From: Chloroflexi bacterium 54-19
GTDB lineage: Bacteria; Chloroflexota; Chloroflexia; Chloroheliales; Chloroheliaceae
Assembly: GCA_001898225.1 (NCBI GenBank)
Contig: MKTJ01000047.1
Span: 62,001 to 126,000, forward strand
Reading direction: 5' to 3'
Length of the DNA stretch: 64,000 bases
This document shows positions 50,201-57,969 of this stretch, piece after piece (position 1 is the first letter of the stretch; every line of letters begins with the position of its first letter). Below the pieces are notes generated by a model that was given only the letters and a program-made list of their open reading frames with translations, had not been told where the DNA came from and ran no database searches. The translations under genes were made by a program, and so were the position numbers.

Positions 50201-51519
50201 TCGAAGCGGCGGTACCACCGCCACCTCCGGCCCCGCCGGCTGCACCGGTCGCGCCCTCGGCTTTTGCCGCCGATGAGGACTTTGACGACTTGCTGCCCTT
50301 CAATTTCGAGGACGATGGCACCCAGACGATTCCGCCGCCCCTGGCCCCGCCGCCGCGAAGGTCTTCGCCCGTACCGGAAGCTAACCAGGTGCCTTTCGCG
50401 GACCTTTTGCGCCAGAGCCAGGATGTCTCACCGGCTCCAGCCCCGGCGGTTGAGCCGGACATGGAGGAAATCCAGCCCTTTAGCCTGGCCGATTTTGAAG
50501 ACCTACCCGTTCCGCCGTCGCCCCGTCCTGCCGCGCCCGCGCCGTCCACCGATTTCGACTTTGAGCCGTTTACCTGGAACGCCGAAAGTAACAAGCTCTT
50601 TGGGGAAAATGACTCGGTCGGGTTCAACCCTTTTGAACCGTTGAGCCAGACTGATTACGCTCAATCTGTCCCGCCTCCGCCACCAGCCTCCGCCGAAGCG
50701 GACGAGGCCAAACCGCTGCGGGAGTTCGGCTGGTCGCGCCAGGCTTCGACCGAGCCGGAGCAGGAGACCGGCAACCGCCAGCCCTCGCTTTTTGAAAAGC
50801 TGGTCGCCCGGCGCAGCCAGTCCGGCAATTTGCCTGCCGATTCCGGCCCTGCCGAAATTAGCGATGAAGATTTGGTGCCTATCGAAGAACTGGAAGCCCG
50901 CACCGCCGGTCAGGAGGCGACTCCCCCGGCCCCGCCGGAAAAGACCCCTATCGAATTGCTCGATGCGGCGGTAGCTTCGGAGAAACTTCCGCCCAGCCTG
51001 GAACCTGCCGGGGTTGCTGACCTGCCCGGTCCGGCCTATGCCGAAGCGCCGGATGAGGAGCCCCAGCCTGTGGCTGTTGAAGCCGCCGAGGTTGCCGAGC
51101 CAGTACCCGAACCTGCACCTGTTCAGGAACCTGTCCAAGCCGCCGAGATTGCCCCGCCAGCGCCGGAACCAGCGCCAGTCCAGGCCCGGCCTGAAGCGGC
51201 AGTCCCGGTCGTTCAAAGCGCGCCTGTCGAAAGCGCCTCTACCGCCAGCCCGACCCAGGACAGCCTGCAAAAGGCGGCCCAGTCATTTGACCGGCAGGAT
51301 TACAACCAGTCGCTTAACTTCTTTAACCAGGCCGTCAAGACCGCCGATAAAGCCGAACTGCCGGGGATTATTTCCAAACTCAAGGAAGTTACCGGCTCGG
51401 TGGACGCCAACCCGCGTTTTCACCGGGTATTGGGCGATGCCTACAAGAAACAGGGCCAGTTCCAGGCCGCCCTGGCCGAGTACAGCAAGGCGCTGGCCGG
51501 GGCCGGAACCAAAAAATAA
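47275..51519 (+). CDS. Large acidic TPR protein with repeated Pro-Phe linear motifs
   Basis: A 1414-residue cytoplasmic protein. Residues about 1-250 are TPR repeats (NPERAIALCHHIFNFYPRCL and YNRAEQLAQDLIQNNPFLVK). Residues about 270-1320 are disordered, rich in Pro, Glu, Asp and Ala. Through this part runs a recurring short motif of the form x-P-F-x-hydrophobic-acidic: EPFALDPD, APFTFDED, EPFSFEED, QPFAVDED, APFNLDDS, EPFRLDDD, KPFSFEEF, LPFNFEDD, QPFSLADF, EPFTWNAE and weaker ones, between about 48.6 and 50.7 kb. The last 80 residues form another TPR pair (AAQSFDRQDYNQSLNFFNQA). It looks like a multivalent scaffold. A Roadblock/LC7 gene follows 53 bp downstream. Confidence 0.75.
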   Translation: MAINRVNLEDVISDAKAALEAGNPERAIALCHHIFNFYPRCLEATRMLGEAYTEQRLFNEAEQLFIFVLSGDPQDVLGYVDRGFIAYEQNHLDDAILYCERALELDPSIEQLREELLRLYRERQPGVRAQIRMSKVGLANGRLRDGLYGQAIEEYNTVLRQTPNRLDVQVSLMEAYWRNRDYNRAEQLAQDLIQNNPFLVKANLVLWHIYGVRRNQEHASDYLERAHALDPLNLLAERLFEDSATSNDAMNYISMLGVPSIPAPDMESLNAQVADRKSLVPEWATGGPETDVVLGLRDDLPSVTEIEPPPAGPAAGFDLFALLSDTEKHVAEGGNPDEGLYPETEEDEPGATASDQEAPLSEATVGAAVHEESDPLHLFEEVEHPADSPLVPAVHPSPTPAPVTSGAFDLDLSFAKDSDLSLFEEVETHTHSEPAPAKAPEPFALDPDIELSDEASSSFSFPRGGSGPGATTSGATGSFGSNIAPFTFDEDVSPPEFMQDIPPFFTDNEPPGAAPGAVNREAQKEDFAMPPLEPFSFEEDAEPEATRGSSKPEERVIKPAFYFQDLYATDNPAEEPTEQFKFDAFEVSPALSGDEITAPGSSNDTLEPVEPAEAPGLPLEPEPEPHPIPVPSTTPETAGAPQEEPGAEPAAVESPGLPETEPGAEPGQPLPMLEGATAANPAEELNEVYREPYAFYKRDETGPVPDFVLEQMAQESSFPAFSGLEELDTDAATESTGSVSPASPPTLQENSPMPIRRGNENVNDLFDWEREELPDYLQPFAVDEDEVDQSNLGPESPFIADVNTPPARIRSREDTGPTNLGDLPAWLVNDAVLPSSAPEPANQALPSWLTPPPAGVTPEPPAGTPAFDDSDFGDLAPFNLDDSTDFGEPTPPMPLVTPPPAPPAAHTGLTGELEPFRLDDDLDEFEPATPPAPLPEVSGEARRAGGEAASPPAPPVPAFDLGLDMDDLKPFSFEEFEAAVPPPPPAPPAAPVAPSAFAADEDFDDLLPFNFEDDGTQTIPPPLAPPPRRSSPVPEANQVPFADLLRQSQDVSPAPAPAVEPDMEEIQPFSLADFEDLPVPPSPRPAAPAPSTDFDFEPFTWNAESNKLFGENDSVGFNPFEPLSQTDYAQSVPPPPPASAEADEAKPLREFGWSRQASTEPEQETGNRQPSLFEKLVARRSQSGNLPADSGPAEISDEDLVPIEELEARTAGQEATPPAPPEKTPIELLDAAVASEKLPPSLEPAGVADLPGPAYAEAPDEEPQPVAVEAAEVAEPVPEPAPVQEPVQAAEIAPPAPEPAPVQARPEAAVPVVQSAPVESASTASPTQDSLQKAAQSFDRQDYNQSLNFFNQAVKTADKAELPGIISKLKEVTGSVDANPRFHRVLGDAYKKQGQFQAALAEYSKALAGAGTKK

Positions 51520-51572
51520 CAAAGCAATACCTTACTCGTTAGACCAATTTTCAGACTGTTAAGGATACAACG

Positions 51573-51920
51573 ATGCGTAGAGTCTTCGACGAACTGGTTA
51601 AAACCGAGGGTGTGATTGGCGGTCTGCTGGTAGGTAGGGACGGCCTGGTTATTCAAACTATGATGATTGAGGGGGACGATGCCGAAATCCTGGGCGCATT
51701 GGCCGCCAATATGTTTGATACGATTACCAAAACCACTCAGCGCCTGGGTATCGGTCCCCTGAAAGATACTATTATAGAGGCCCAGAACGGCTCTCTTTTG
51801 ATGTGCAATGCCGCCGAGCAGGTCATGATTGCGATTTGCCAGCAGCCGGTCCGGCTGGGCGAGGTGCGGCTGGCAATGCTCAAAGCGGCCCGGTTGGTCG
51901 AAAAGGAGTTCCAAAGTTAG
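51573..51920 (+). CDS. Roadblock/LC7 domain protein (MglB-like)
   Basis: A 115-residue single Roadblock/LC7 domain: FDELVKTEGVIGGLLVGRDG, LVIQTMMIEGDDAEILGALA, then GSLLMCNAAEQVMIAICQQP. In other bacteria such proteins dimerise and regulate small Ras-like GTPases (MglB is the GTPase-activating partner of MglA) or act as scaffolds. No GTPase is nearby. It lies 53 bp after the Pro-Phe-motif TPR gene with an AAGGA site, so the two are likely co-transcribed and may bind each other. The gap to ndk (51921-52146) shows no gene. Confidence 0.88.
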   Translation: MRRVFDELVKTEGVIGGLLVGRDGLVIQTMMIEGDDAEILGALAANMFDTITKTTQRLGIGPLKDTIIEAQNGSLLMCNAAEQVMIAICQQPVRLGEVRLAMLKAARLVEKEFQS

Positions 51921-52146
51921 TTCGAGGGTCGGGTTTGCCCCCGTTTCAGCCGGACGAAATCCCCGGCTACTGGTTTATTGTGATGGTTCAAATTTCACCC
52001 TGTTAACGGTTGCTCTTTTGTCTGAAAAGTATTATCCTTTGGTTCAAAGCTTCTCCAGCCGCTTTAGTGCCTGGGGAAGATGCCCAAGTGCGGAATCCGC
52101 CATTTGGGTCTTTTTTGAGTAAACAAGAAAAAGGAGAATAAACGGT

Positions 52147-52596
52147 TTGGAACGAACTCTGGTAATCATCAAGCCTGATGGCGTGCAGCGTGGGCTTATC
52201 GGCGAAATTACTCACCGGCTCGAACGGCGCGGTTTAAAGATTGTGGGCTTGAAGCTTATGACTATTTCAAGTGAACTGGCCCAGAAGCACTACGGCGTCC
52301 ACCAGGGTAAACCATTTTATGAAGGTCTGGTCCAGTACATCACCAGCGGCCCGGTAGTCGTGATGGCTCTCGAAGGCAAGAAAGCCATCGAAACCGTCCG
52401 CAGCACCGTTGGGGCAACCAACCCGGCCAGCGCGGCCCCCGGCACCATCCGGGGCGACCTTGCCGTCGAAATTGGCCGCAACCTGATTCACGCTTCCGAT
52501 GCCCCGGAAAGCGCCGAAAACGAGGTAAAACTTTTCTTTGGTGACGAAGCGCTCGCAAGCTGGGAACGCGCCAGCGACAAGTGGATTTCCGAATAA
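52147..52596 (+). CDS. ndk: Nucleoside diphosphate kinase
   Basis: A 149-residue NDK that balances nucleoside triphosphates via a phospho-His. ERTLVIIKPDGVQRGLIGEI is the family start; GPVVVMALEGKKAIETVRST and GTIRGDLAVEIGRNLIHASD are diagnostic, with the catalytic His in NLIHASD. The start is TTG 52147 with AAAAAGGAG upstream. It is followed by the MrfA-like helicase, whose frame overlaps or abuts its end. Confidence 0.95.
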   Translation: MERTLVIIKPDGVQRGLIGEITHRLERRGLKIVGLKLMTISSELAQKHYGVHQGKPFYEGLVQYITSGPVVVMALEGKKAIETVRSTVGATNPASAAPGTIRGDLAVEIGRNLIHASDAPESAENEVKLFFGDEALASWERASDKWISE

Positions 52597-52617
52597 GTCC
52601 CCCGGATTTCCGGCGCA

Positions 52618-54985
52618 GGTGGGATTTCGCCTGCCCGCGCCGGAACTTCTTAAAGAGCTAAAAAACGCTTATAACGGTCGGGGCAACGCTCGCCTGGCCG
52701 GAGATACCAACGATACCCTGGTCCATATCGAAAAACTGCCCGCGCGTCCTGCTACCTTTGGCGAACTTTCTTCCCCCTTGCCCCCATCTTTGAGCGCGGC
52801 TCTCGAACGGCGCGGTATCCGCCAGCTTTATACCCACCAGGTCGAATCTATCGAAGCTCTGCGCCAGGGTCATAATATCGCCCTGGTCACGGCCACCGCC
52901 AGCGGTAAGACTCTCAGCTTTAACCTGCCGGTCCTCGAAACCATCCTTAAAGAACCGGACGCCACCGCCCTCTATATCTTTCCGACCAACGCCCTCATGA
53001 ACGACCAGTTAGCCACCCTTAACGGCTGGCTGGACGAACTGGAAGAGGCCGGGAAAAATATCCGGGCTTTCAAATATAACGGCGGTCTGGGCGACGACGA
53101 GAAAAAAGCGGTCCGCCGGGCCCGGCCCAATATCCTGTTGACCAACCCCGAACTGGTCCATCTTTCCCTGACTGCCTGGCACAAAGCCTGGCCCGAATTT
53201 TTAAAGAATCTGCGCTATATCGTGGTGGACGAGGTCCATACCTACCGGGGTGTCTTCGGTTCGCATATCGCCCACCTGCTGCGCCGTCTGCGCCGGGTCT
53301 GCGCCCTCTATGGGGCTAAGCCGCAGTTTGTGTGCTGCTCGGCCACGATTGGCAATCCCGCCGAACTGGTCGAAAAGCTGACCGGCCTGGAAGACTTTAA
53401 GATTATCAGTAATGACGGGGCCGGGAAGAACGAACGCTACTTTGTCATCTGGCAGCCGCCCACCTTTGTCGGCGAAACGGCCAATGCCACCGCCGAGCCT
53501 GTTACTCGCTCCTATCTCGAAGAAACGGTCGACCTCTTTAAGATGTTGAACGGCTATAAATACAGCACCCTCTGTTTTAGCCGCTTGCGCCGTTACGCCG
53601 AAACGATGTACCGGATGTGCCAGGAGCAAAGCAGCACTCGCCAGATGCAGGGCGTGACGGTCTACCGGGCCGGGTTGCGTAACGAGGAGCGGGTTGCCAT
53701 CGAAACCGGACTCAAAAAAGGCGAGGTCGGCGGGGTCTTCAGCACCAATGCCCTCGAACTTGGTGTAGACATCGGCGGGCTGGACGCGGTAATAATCGCG
53801 GGGTATCCGGGCAGCCAGATGGCGGTCTGGCAGCAGGCCGGGCGGGCGGGCCGGGGCGATAAAGACGCGGCGGTTTTCCTGGTAGCCTCGCAGAACCCGA
53901 TTGACCAGTATTTCCTGGCGAACCCGACCGCCCTTTTCAACCGTCAGCCTGAAAGCGCCCTTCTGAACGTCGAGAACGAGAACATCGCCCGCCAGCACCT
54001 TTTATGCATGGCTAAAGAGCTACCTTTCAACCGGGCCGATTTGCAAAAGTATTACCCTGAGTCGGTTATAAAGCTGGCCGAAAAGTTGCTGGCCGAAAAA
54101 GAACTGGTCAACCGGCGCGGCTACTGTCTCTATCCGGGTGAGGATAACCCTCACGCCCGCCTTTCGCTGCGGACCAGCACGACCCGCAAGTTCGGTATCG
54201 TCAACACCAGTTCCGGCAGGGAAATTGGCCTGATTGAGCCGCCCAACCTCTACACCGAGACCCATCCCGGCGCGATTTATACCCACGCGGGCGAGACTTT
54301 CCGGGTCGAACGGCTGGACGAGCGGGCCAATAAAGTGTATGTCCGCCCCGAAGTGACCACCCATTCGACTTCCTCGGTGGCCCGCACCACTATAAAGATG
54401 GAGCCGAACCCGGAGGAACGGACCGTCACCTTGCGGCCCGGTCTCTCCCTGAAAGTGGGCCGGGGCCGGGGCGAGGTCGTAGAGCAGGTCTACGGCTACC
54501 GCGAGGAGCCGCTTTTCCGCCGTAACTCGCGCCGGGCCGATGTGGTCAACCTGGATTATCCTCTAACCATCCAGTCTCATCACGAGCTACTCCGCTTAGT
54601 TTTGCCGCCTCGCGAGAAATTTGGCATGATAGCGGCATTCGATTCCGGGTTGCACGGCCTCGAACACCTGCTCCTGGGGTTACTGCCGCTAGAAGTGATG
54701 TGCGACCCCACCGATATTGGCTCGACCTCGGACGGGGCCGACATCTTGCATAATGCCCAGCCAGTGATTTATCTTTTCGATAGTTGTGAAGGTGGGGCCG
54801 GGTTCGTCCACGGCTGCTATGAGCGGGTCGAGGATTTGTTACAATTGGCCTATAGCACCGTCAAAAGCTGCCGTTGCGCGGCGGGTTGCCCGGCCTGTGT
54901 CCAATCGGCGCGCTGTAGAGAGGCCAACGACAAGGTAAGCAAGCAAGGGGCGCGCCAGATTTTGCAGTTTCTTTTAACCGCCTGA
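52618..54985 (+). CDS. MrfA/YprA (Hrq1-like) superfamily 2 DNA helicase
   Basis: About 788 residues. GTG 52618 gives an N-terminus like MrfA; the frame is open from TTG 52538 inside ndk, so the start is unsure. SF2 motifs: Q-like RQLYTHQVESIEALRQG, Walker A VTATASGKTLSFNLP, YIVVDEVHTYRGVFGSH with DEVH, CCSATIGNP, and C-terminal GVFSTNALELGVDIGG and QQAGRAGRGD. The C-terminal DUF1998-like region ends with the four-Cys set CRCAAGCPACVQSARC. MrfA of Bacillus is a 3'-5' helicase in mitomycin repair. This is likely the same role. Confidence 0.9.
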
Positions 54986-55040
54986 TTCTATTTTCGCTTG
55001 GAACCAACCTTTTTTAGCACGTTCAGGAGGGGCGTATCCA

Positions 55041-55820
55041 ATGAAAGTCATGACTTACAACATCAAAGATGGCGGGGAAGATTTTCTGGCCGAACTGGGC
55101 GAAATCCTGGTAGAGGCCGGGCCGGATATTGTCGCTATCGAAGAGGCCAACGACGAATTTGTCTTTGAAAGTTTGGCCGCCCTCCTGGGTTTCGAACACG
55201 TCCTGGGTGAAGGCAATCGGGGCTACCACGTGGGGATTATAAGCCGCTACCCCATCTTGAAAAGCCAGAACCACGGCGGTACGAGCGAATTTTTTCACAC
55301 GATGGTGGAAGCGCAAATCGCCGCGCCGGGCTATCCCCTGACGGTTTTTGCGGCTCATCTCTATCCCGGCTATGGCGTAGCACACGAACAACATCGCGTT
55401 GAAGAAGTAAGAGCCATCCTCGGTTATATGACTTCCCAACGTGAAAACCCCTGCCTCCTGGTGGGTGATTTTAATACCGTCAGCCCCCAGGATAACCTGA
55501 CCTCGGAAGAGTGGCCCTGGCCCTACCGGCAGCAAATGCGGGCCCAGGAAGAAGGTATCGGACGCAAGGCCATCCAGGCGGTCCTCGATAACAGTTTAAC
55601 CGATTGTTTCCGGGCCATCTTTCCCGATAGCGGGGAGTATCCCGGTTACACCCTGCCCGCTCCAAGACCCGATGTACGTTTAGACTATATTTTTGCCAAT
55701 AATTTGATGCTGGAAAGGCTGGATAGTTGCCAGGTCTGGCTGGCCAACCCTGCCCCGAAAGCCTCCGACCACCTGCCATTGTTGGCCGAGTTTAACATTT
55801 TCCAGGAAAATCATTTCTAG
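55041..55820 (+). CDS. Endonuclease/exonuclease/phosphatase family protein
   Basis: A 259-residue EEP-fold enzyme. MKVMTYNIKDGGEDFLAELG carries the first metal-site Asn, IVAIEEANDEFVF the Glu, LLVGDFNTVSPQD the Asp/Asn pair and KASDHLPLLAEF the terminal Asp-His. No signal peptide is present. EEP enzymes cleave nucleic acids or phosphoester lipids; the substrate is not readable. AGGAGGGGCG precedes the ATG. A bidirectional terminator separates it from the convergent secreted-protein gene. Confidence 0.85.
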   Translation: MKVMTYNIKDGGEDFLAELGEILVEAGPDIVAIEEANDEFVFESLAALLGFEHVLGEGNRGYHVGIISRYPILKSQNHGGTSEFFHTMVEAQIAAPGYPLTVFAAHLYPGYGVAHEQHRVEEVRAILGYMTSQRENPCLLVGDFNTVSPQDNLTSEEWPWPYRQQMRAQEEGIGRKAIQAVLDNSLTDCFRAIFPDSGEYPGYTLPAPRPDVRLDYIFANNLMLERLDSCQVWLANPAPKASDHLPLLAEFNIFQENHF

Positions 55821-55832
55821 AAAAGGAATTAA

Positions 55833-55874
55833 AAAAAGGGCAGAAGTCACTTTTGTGACCCCTGCCCTTTTTAA
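55833..55874. terminator. Bidirectional terminator with two-tier stem
   Basis: AAAAAGGGCAG (55833-55843) pairs with CTGCCCTTTTT (55862-55872); inside it GTCAC-TTTT-GTGAC (55846-55859) extends the stem. It serves the EEP gene and the convergent secreted-protein gene. Confidence 0.85.
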
Positions 55875-55920
55875 ATTTCGATTATCCTGGTTTTAGTAAA
55901 GCCGGGATAATCGAGATGTT

Positions 55921-56451
55921 TTACAGGTTGCGCAGGATGTTGTTTAACAGCCCGACCAAACCGCTGACCGGCCCGCCGTTGTTAAGCAGGTTGGTCACAG
56001 CGCAAAGCAGGTTACCCACCAGGTTGCCAGGGCCGCTCTGAGCCGTAATGTTGAGGTGAATCTGGTTGGTTGTGACTACAAGACCCAGCAAGTTCAAATT
56101 GATAGGGCCAAGGACCAGGTCCAGGATCTGGCAGGAACCGGTCGAACCTAGCAGGTCAACCGGGACGGCAACATTCTGGGCAACTGTCTGGGTAACCCCG
56201 GTAAGAGCATTGCTCAGGGTAGTTGTGACCGTACCGATGGCGGTGAGGGTACCGCCCTGGTTAGCGAAGCTGGTAACATTCAGGACAGAAGAAGTAATAG
56301 TGTTGCCGTCTACTACGGTGCCGACCAGGTCAGTTAACGGCACCGAAACACCCGCCGGGGCCGGCGGGGCGGCCTTCGCTTGCATAGGAGCTACCACTAC
56401 TGCTCCCATCAGGGCAACCACTAACAAAAGCACCACTGCTTTAACCTTCAT
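55921..56451 (-). CDS. Secreted hydrophobic protein, unknown function
   Basis: A 176-residue protein with a clear Sec signal peptide (VKAVVLLLVVALMGAVVV...) and a cleavage site after AKA in MQAKAAPPAP. The mature part has no charge to speak of and alternates Val/Leu/Asn/Thr: TSFANQGGTLTAIGTVTTTL, then CQILDLVLGPINLNLLGLVV, and NLVGNLLCAVTNLLNNG near the end. Two Cys residues (CQIL, LCAV) could form a disulfide. This layout matches a family of small secreted proteins seen in Actinobacteria and Chloroflexota with no known function. It has a long structured leader upstream and a bidirectional terminator downstream. Confidence 0.75.
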   Translation of the reverse strand: MKVKAVVLLLVVALMGAVVVAPMQAKAAPPAPAGVSVPLTDLVGTVVDGNTITSSVLNVTSFANQGGTLTAIGTVTTTLSNALTGVTQTVAQNVAVPVDLLGSTGSCQILDLVLGPINLNLLGLVVTTNQIHLNITAQSGPGNLVGNLLCAVTNLLNNGGPVSGLVGLLNNILRNL

Positions 56452-56464
56452 TCTAAATCTCCTT

Positions 56465-56764
56465 TTCGGCCCCTGTAGCTTCGACGAGTTTTAAAGCCCT
56501 CAAAAGCTACTAAAGACCGGTATTTAATTAACCCTTAAACGCTGAGTTTCGAAGGATGCTATTTCGTTTCCGGTCCTTCTTTTAAAACTCTGCTATAAAC
56601 CCTTTTCAGCGTTCACCACTATAATTTGCAGGTCTGCCGGTTGGATTAACCTGGTTGGGCGTTTGCCACAGCCAGGCCTTTGCAATTTAACCCTTATCCT
56701 AAATTGCAAAAACTTTTAGCGCCATCCCTTCGAGCCGGTAGCTGTCCCGGCGCTATGTGGCGCT
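56465..56764 (-). promoter_or_regulatory. Long structured leader of the secreted-protein gene
   Basis: The leftward leader from about 56787 to the ATG at 56451 contains several stems: a perfect 11-bp stem TTTGCAATTTA/TAAATTGCAAA (56679-56710), CCTGG/CCAGG (56650-56676), nested AACGCTGA/TCAGCGTT, GAGTTT/AAACTC and GAAGGA/TCCTTC (56538-56613), and GTAGCTT/AAGCTAC (56475-56510). AGCGCC (56718-56723) can pair with either of two GGCGCT copies (56749-56754 or 56759-56764), a possible switch. It does not match a riboswitch class I can name. Confidence 0.45.
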
Positions 56765-56794
56765 TGCCAACCCTTTGCAGCCAACAACCTGTTT

Positions 56795-56803
56795 ATTCTA
56801 GCA
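56795..56803 (-). promoter_or_regulatory. Extended -10 promoter of the secreted-protein gene
   Basis: Leftward TGCTAGAAT (TAGAAT at 56795-56800). It would give a leader of about 335 nt. The remainder of the gap to 57016 is AT-rich and shows nothing else. Confidence 0.45.
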
Positions 56804-57016
56804 GACTTTTTCCAAAATAGTTCACTCAAAGCTAAGTTATTGCCTAATCCAAAGTAAATCAATAATATAATAGGTATCGAGGATATTTTTAAATTTTAAG
56901 CAACGAATTATATTCAAAGTTGTTGCAAAGCAAAGTCCCATAAAATAATTTAATTATGAGTTGGTTTCTTAAGGTATAAAGTGTCTAAATGATTGCAGAA
57001 AATGCTATTTCTAGAA

Positions 57017-57046
57017 ATAAAAAAGGCCGCACCCCTGTGCGACCAG
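57017..57046 (-). terminator. Intrinsic terminator of the lipid-synthesis operon
   Basis: Leftward GGTCGCAC (57043-57036), loop AGGG, GTGCGGCC (57032-57025), then TTTTTTATTT. One G-U pair. Confidence 0.8.
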
Positions 57047-57067
57047 TTTCAAAAAGTGCCTGACCTC

Positions 57068-57868
57068 TTAGCGGCCTCCACCCCCGGCCCGACGGAAAAG
57101 CCAGCCTTTGCGGGCCAGTTCTTCTTGCCCGGCAGCGTCTTCCTGGGGCACTTCTTTGGCCGAGCTGGCAACAGTAGCCGGTTTAACCGGTTGGACCTGG
57201 GCTATGCTGCTGGCAGCCTGGGTTACACTGGCGGCCTGGGCTGCCGCGAGGTCTTGCTTTTTGGCGGTCGTGTAGACGTACCAGATGCGCTGGATGGCCG
57301 TGACGTTCGTGCCAATCGCTAAAATCCACAACACCACAATCAGGCCCAAATCCCACCAGACATTGATAATACAACCCGCTACAACCATCAAGACCCGTTC
57401 TGGCCGGGGGAGTAAACCTACCCCTTTGCATTCCATACCGAGCCCTTCGGCCCGCGCCTTGACATAGCTTACCAGCATCGACCCGGCAATCGCGATATAG
57501 ACCAGGATGGAGCCGTGATACTGGTCGGTAGTCGGGCCGCTCCGATAGTAGAGCAACAGGCCCAAAAAGACCACCACCTCGCTGCCACGGTCCAGGGTGC
57601 TATCCAGGAAAGCGCCGAACTTGGTCGTTTTGCCGGTAACTTTCGCTACCGCACCGTCCAGCATATCGAAAGCCCCGGCGAAGAGGACCAGCAACGCGCC
57701 AACCCACCAGCTCCAGCTCTGGCCCTGGGCCAGGATAAACGCTGCCGGGAAATTGAGCAGGAAGCCGATAATAGTCAGGGCGTTAGGTGAAAGGTGGCTT
57801 TTCGCCACAAACCGGCCTACTTGCCGGGCGATTCCCCTGGCCCAATCTTCAATAAGGTTCGATAACAT
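57068..57868 (-). CDS. CDP-alcohol phosphatidyltransferase (phosphatidylinositol phosphate synthase-like)
   Basis: A 266-residue membrane enzyme with about six helices. The CDP-alcohol motif D-G-x2-A-x(n)-G-x3-D-x3-D is present as DMLDGAVAKVTGKTTKFGAF then LDSTLDRGSE; the usual Arg after Ala is Lys. It joins a CDP-diacylglycerol to an alcohol such as inositol phosphate. The C-terminal 55 residues are Ala/Gln/Val-rich and cytoplasmic. It is encoded 101 bp downstream of a PimA-like mannosyltransferase, the same pairing as in the mycobacterial phosphatidylinositol mannoside locus, which makes an inositol substrate likely. A terminator follows. Confidence 0.82.
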   Translation of the reverse strand: MLSNLIEDWARGIARQVGRFVAKSHLSPNALTIIGFLLNFPAAFILAQGQSWSWWVGALLVLFAGAFDMLDGAVAKVTGKTTKFGAFLDSTLDRGSEVVVFLGLLLYYRSGPTTDQYHGSILVYIAIAGSMLVSYVKARAEGLGMECKGVGLLPRPERVLMVVAGCIINVWWDLGLIVVLWILAIGTNVTAIQRIWYVYTTAKKQDLAAAQAASVTQAASSIAQVQPVKPATVASSAKEVPQEDAAGQEELARKGWLFRRAGGGGR

Positions 57869-57969
57869 AGAGTGATTCTTACTTTCTTAAATGAAATGTT
57901 ACGCCGAAATCCGTGCTTTTTATTTTGGTGCGAGCTATCTTAAAACTGTGCCGGTCCTGTTAAACCGGC

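Noticed and set aside
56620..56660. Cobalamin-riboswitch-like B12 box on the minus strand in the secreted-protein leader
   Set aside because: About 12 of 16 positions match the B12 box by eye, but the upstream conserved core of cobalamin riboswitches is missing and the gene is not a cobalamin gene.
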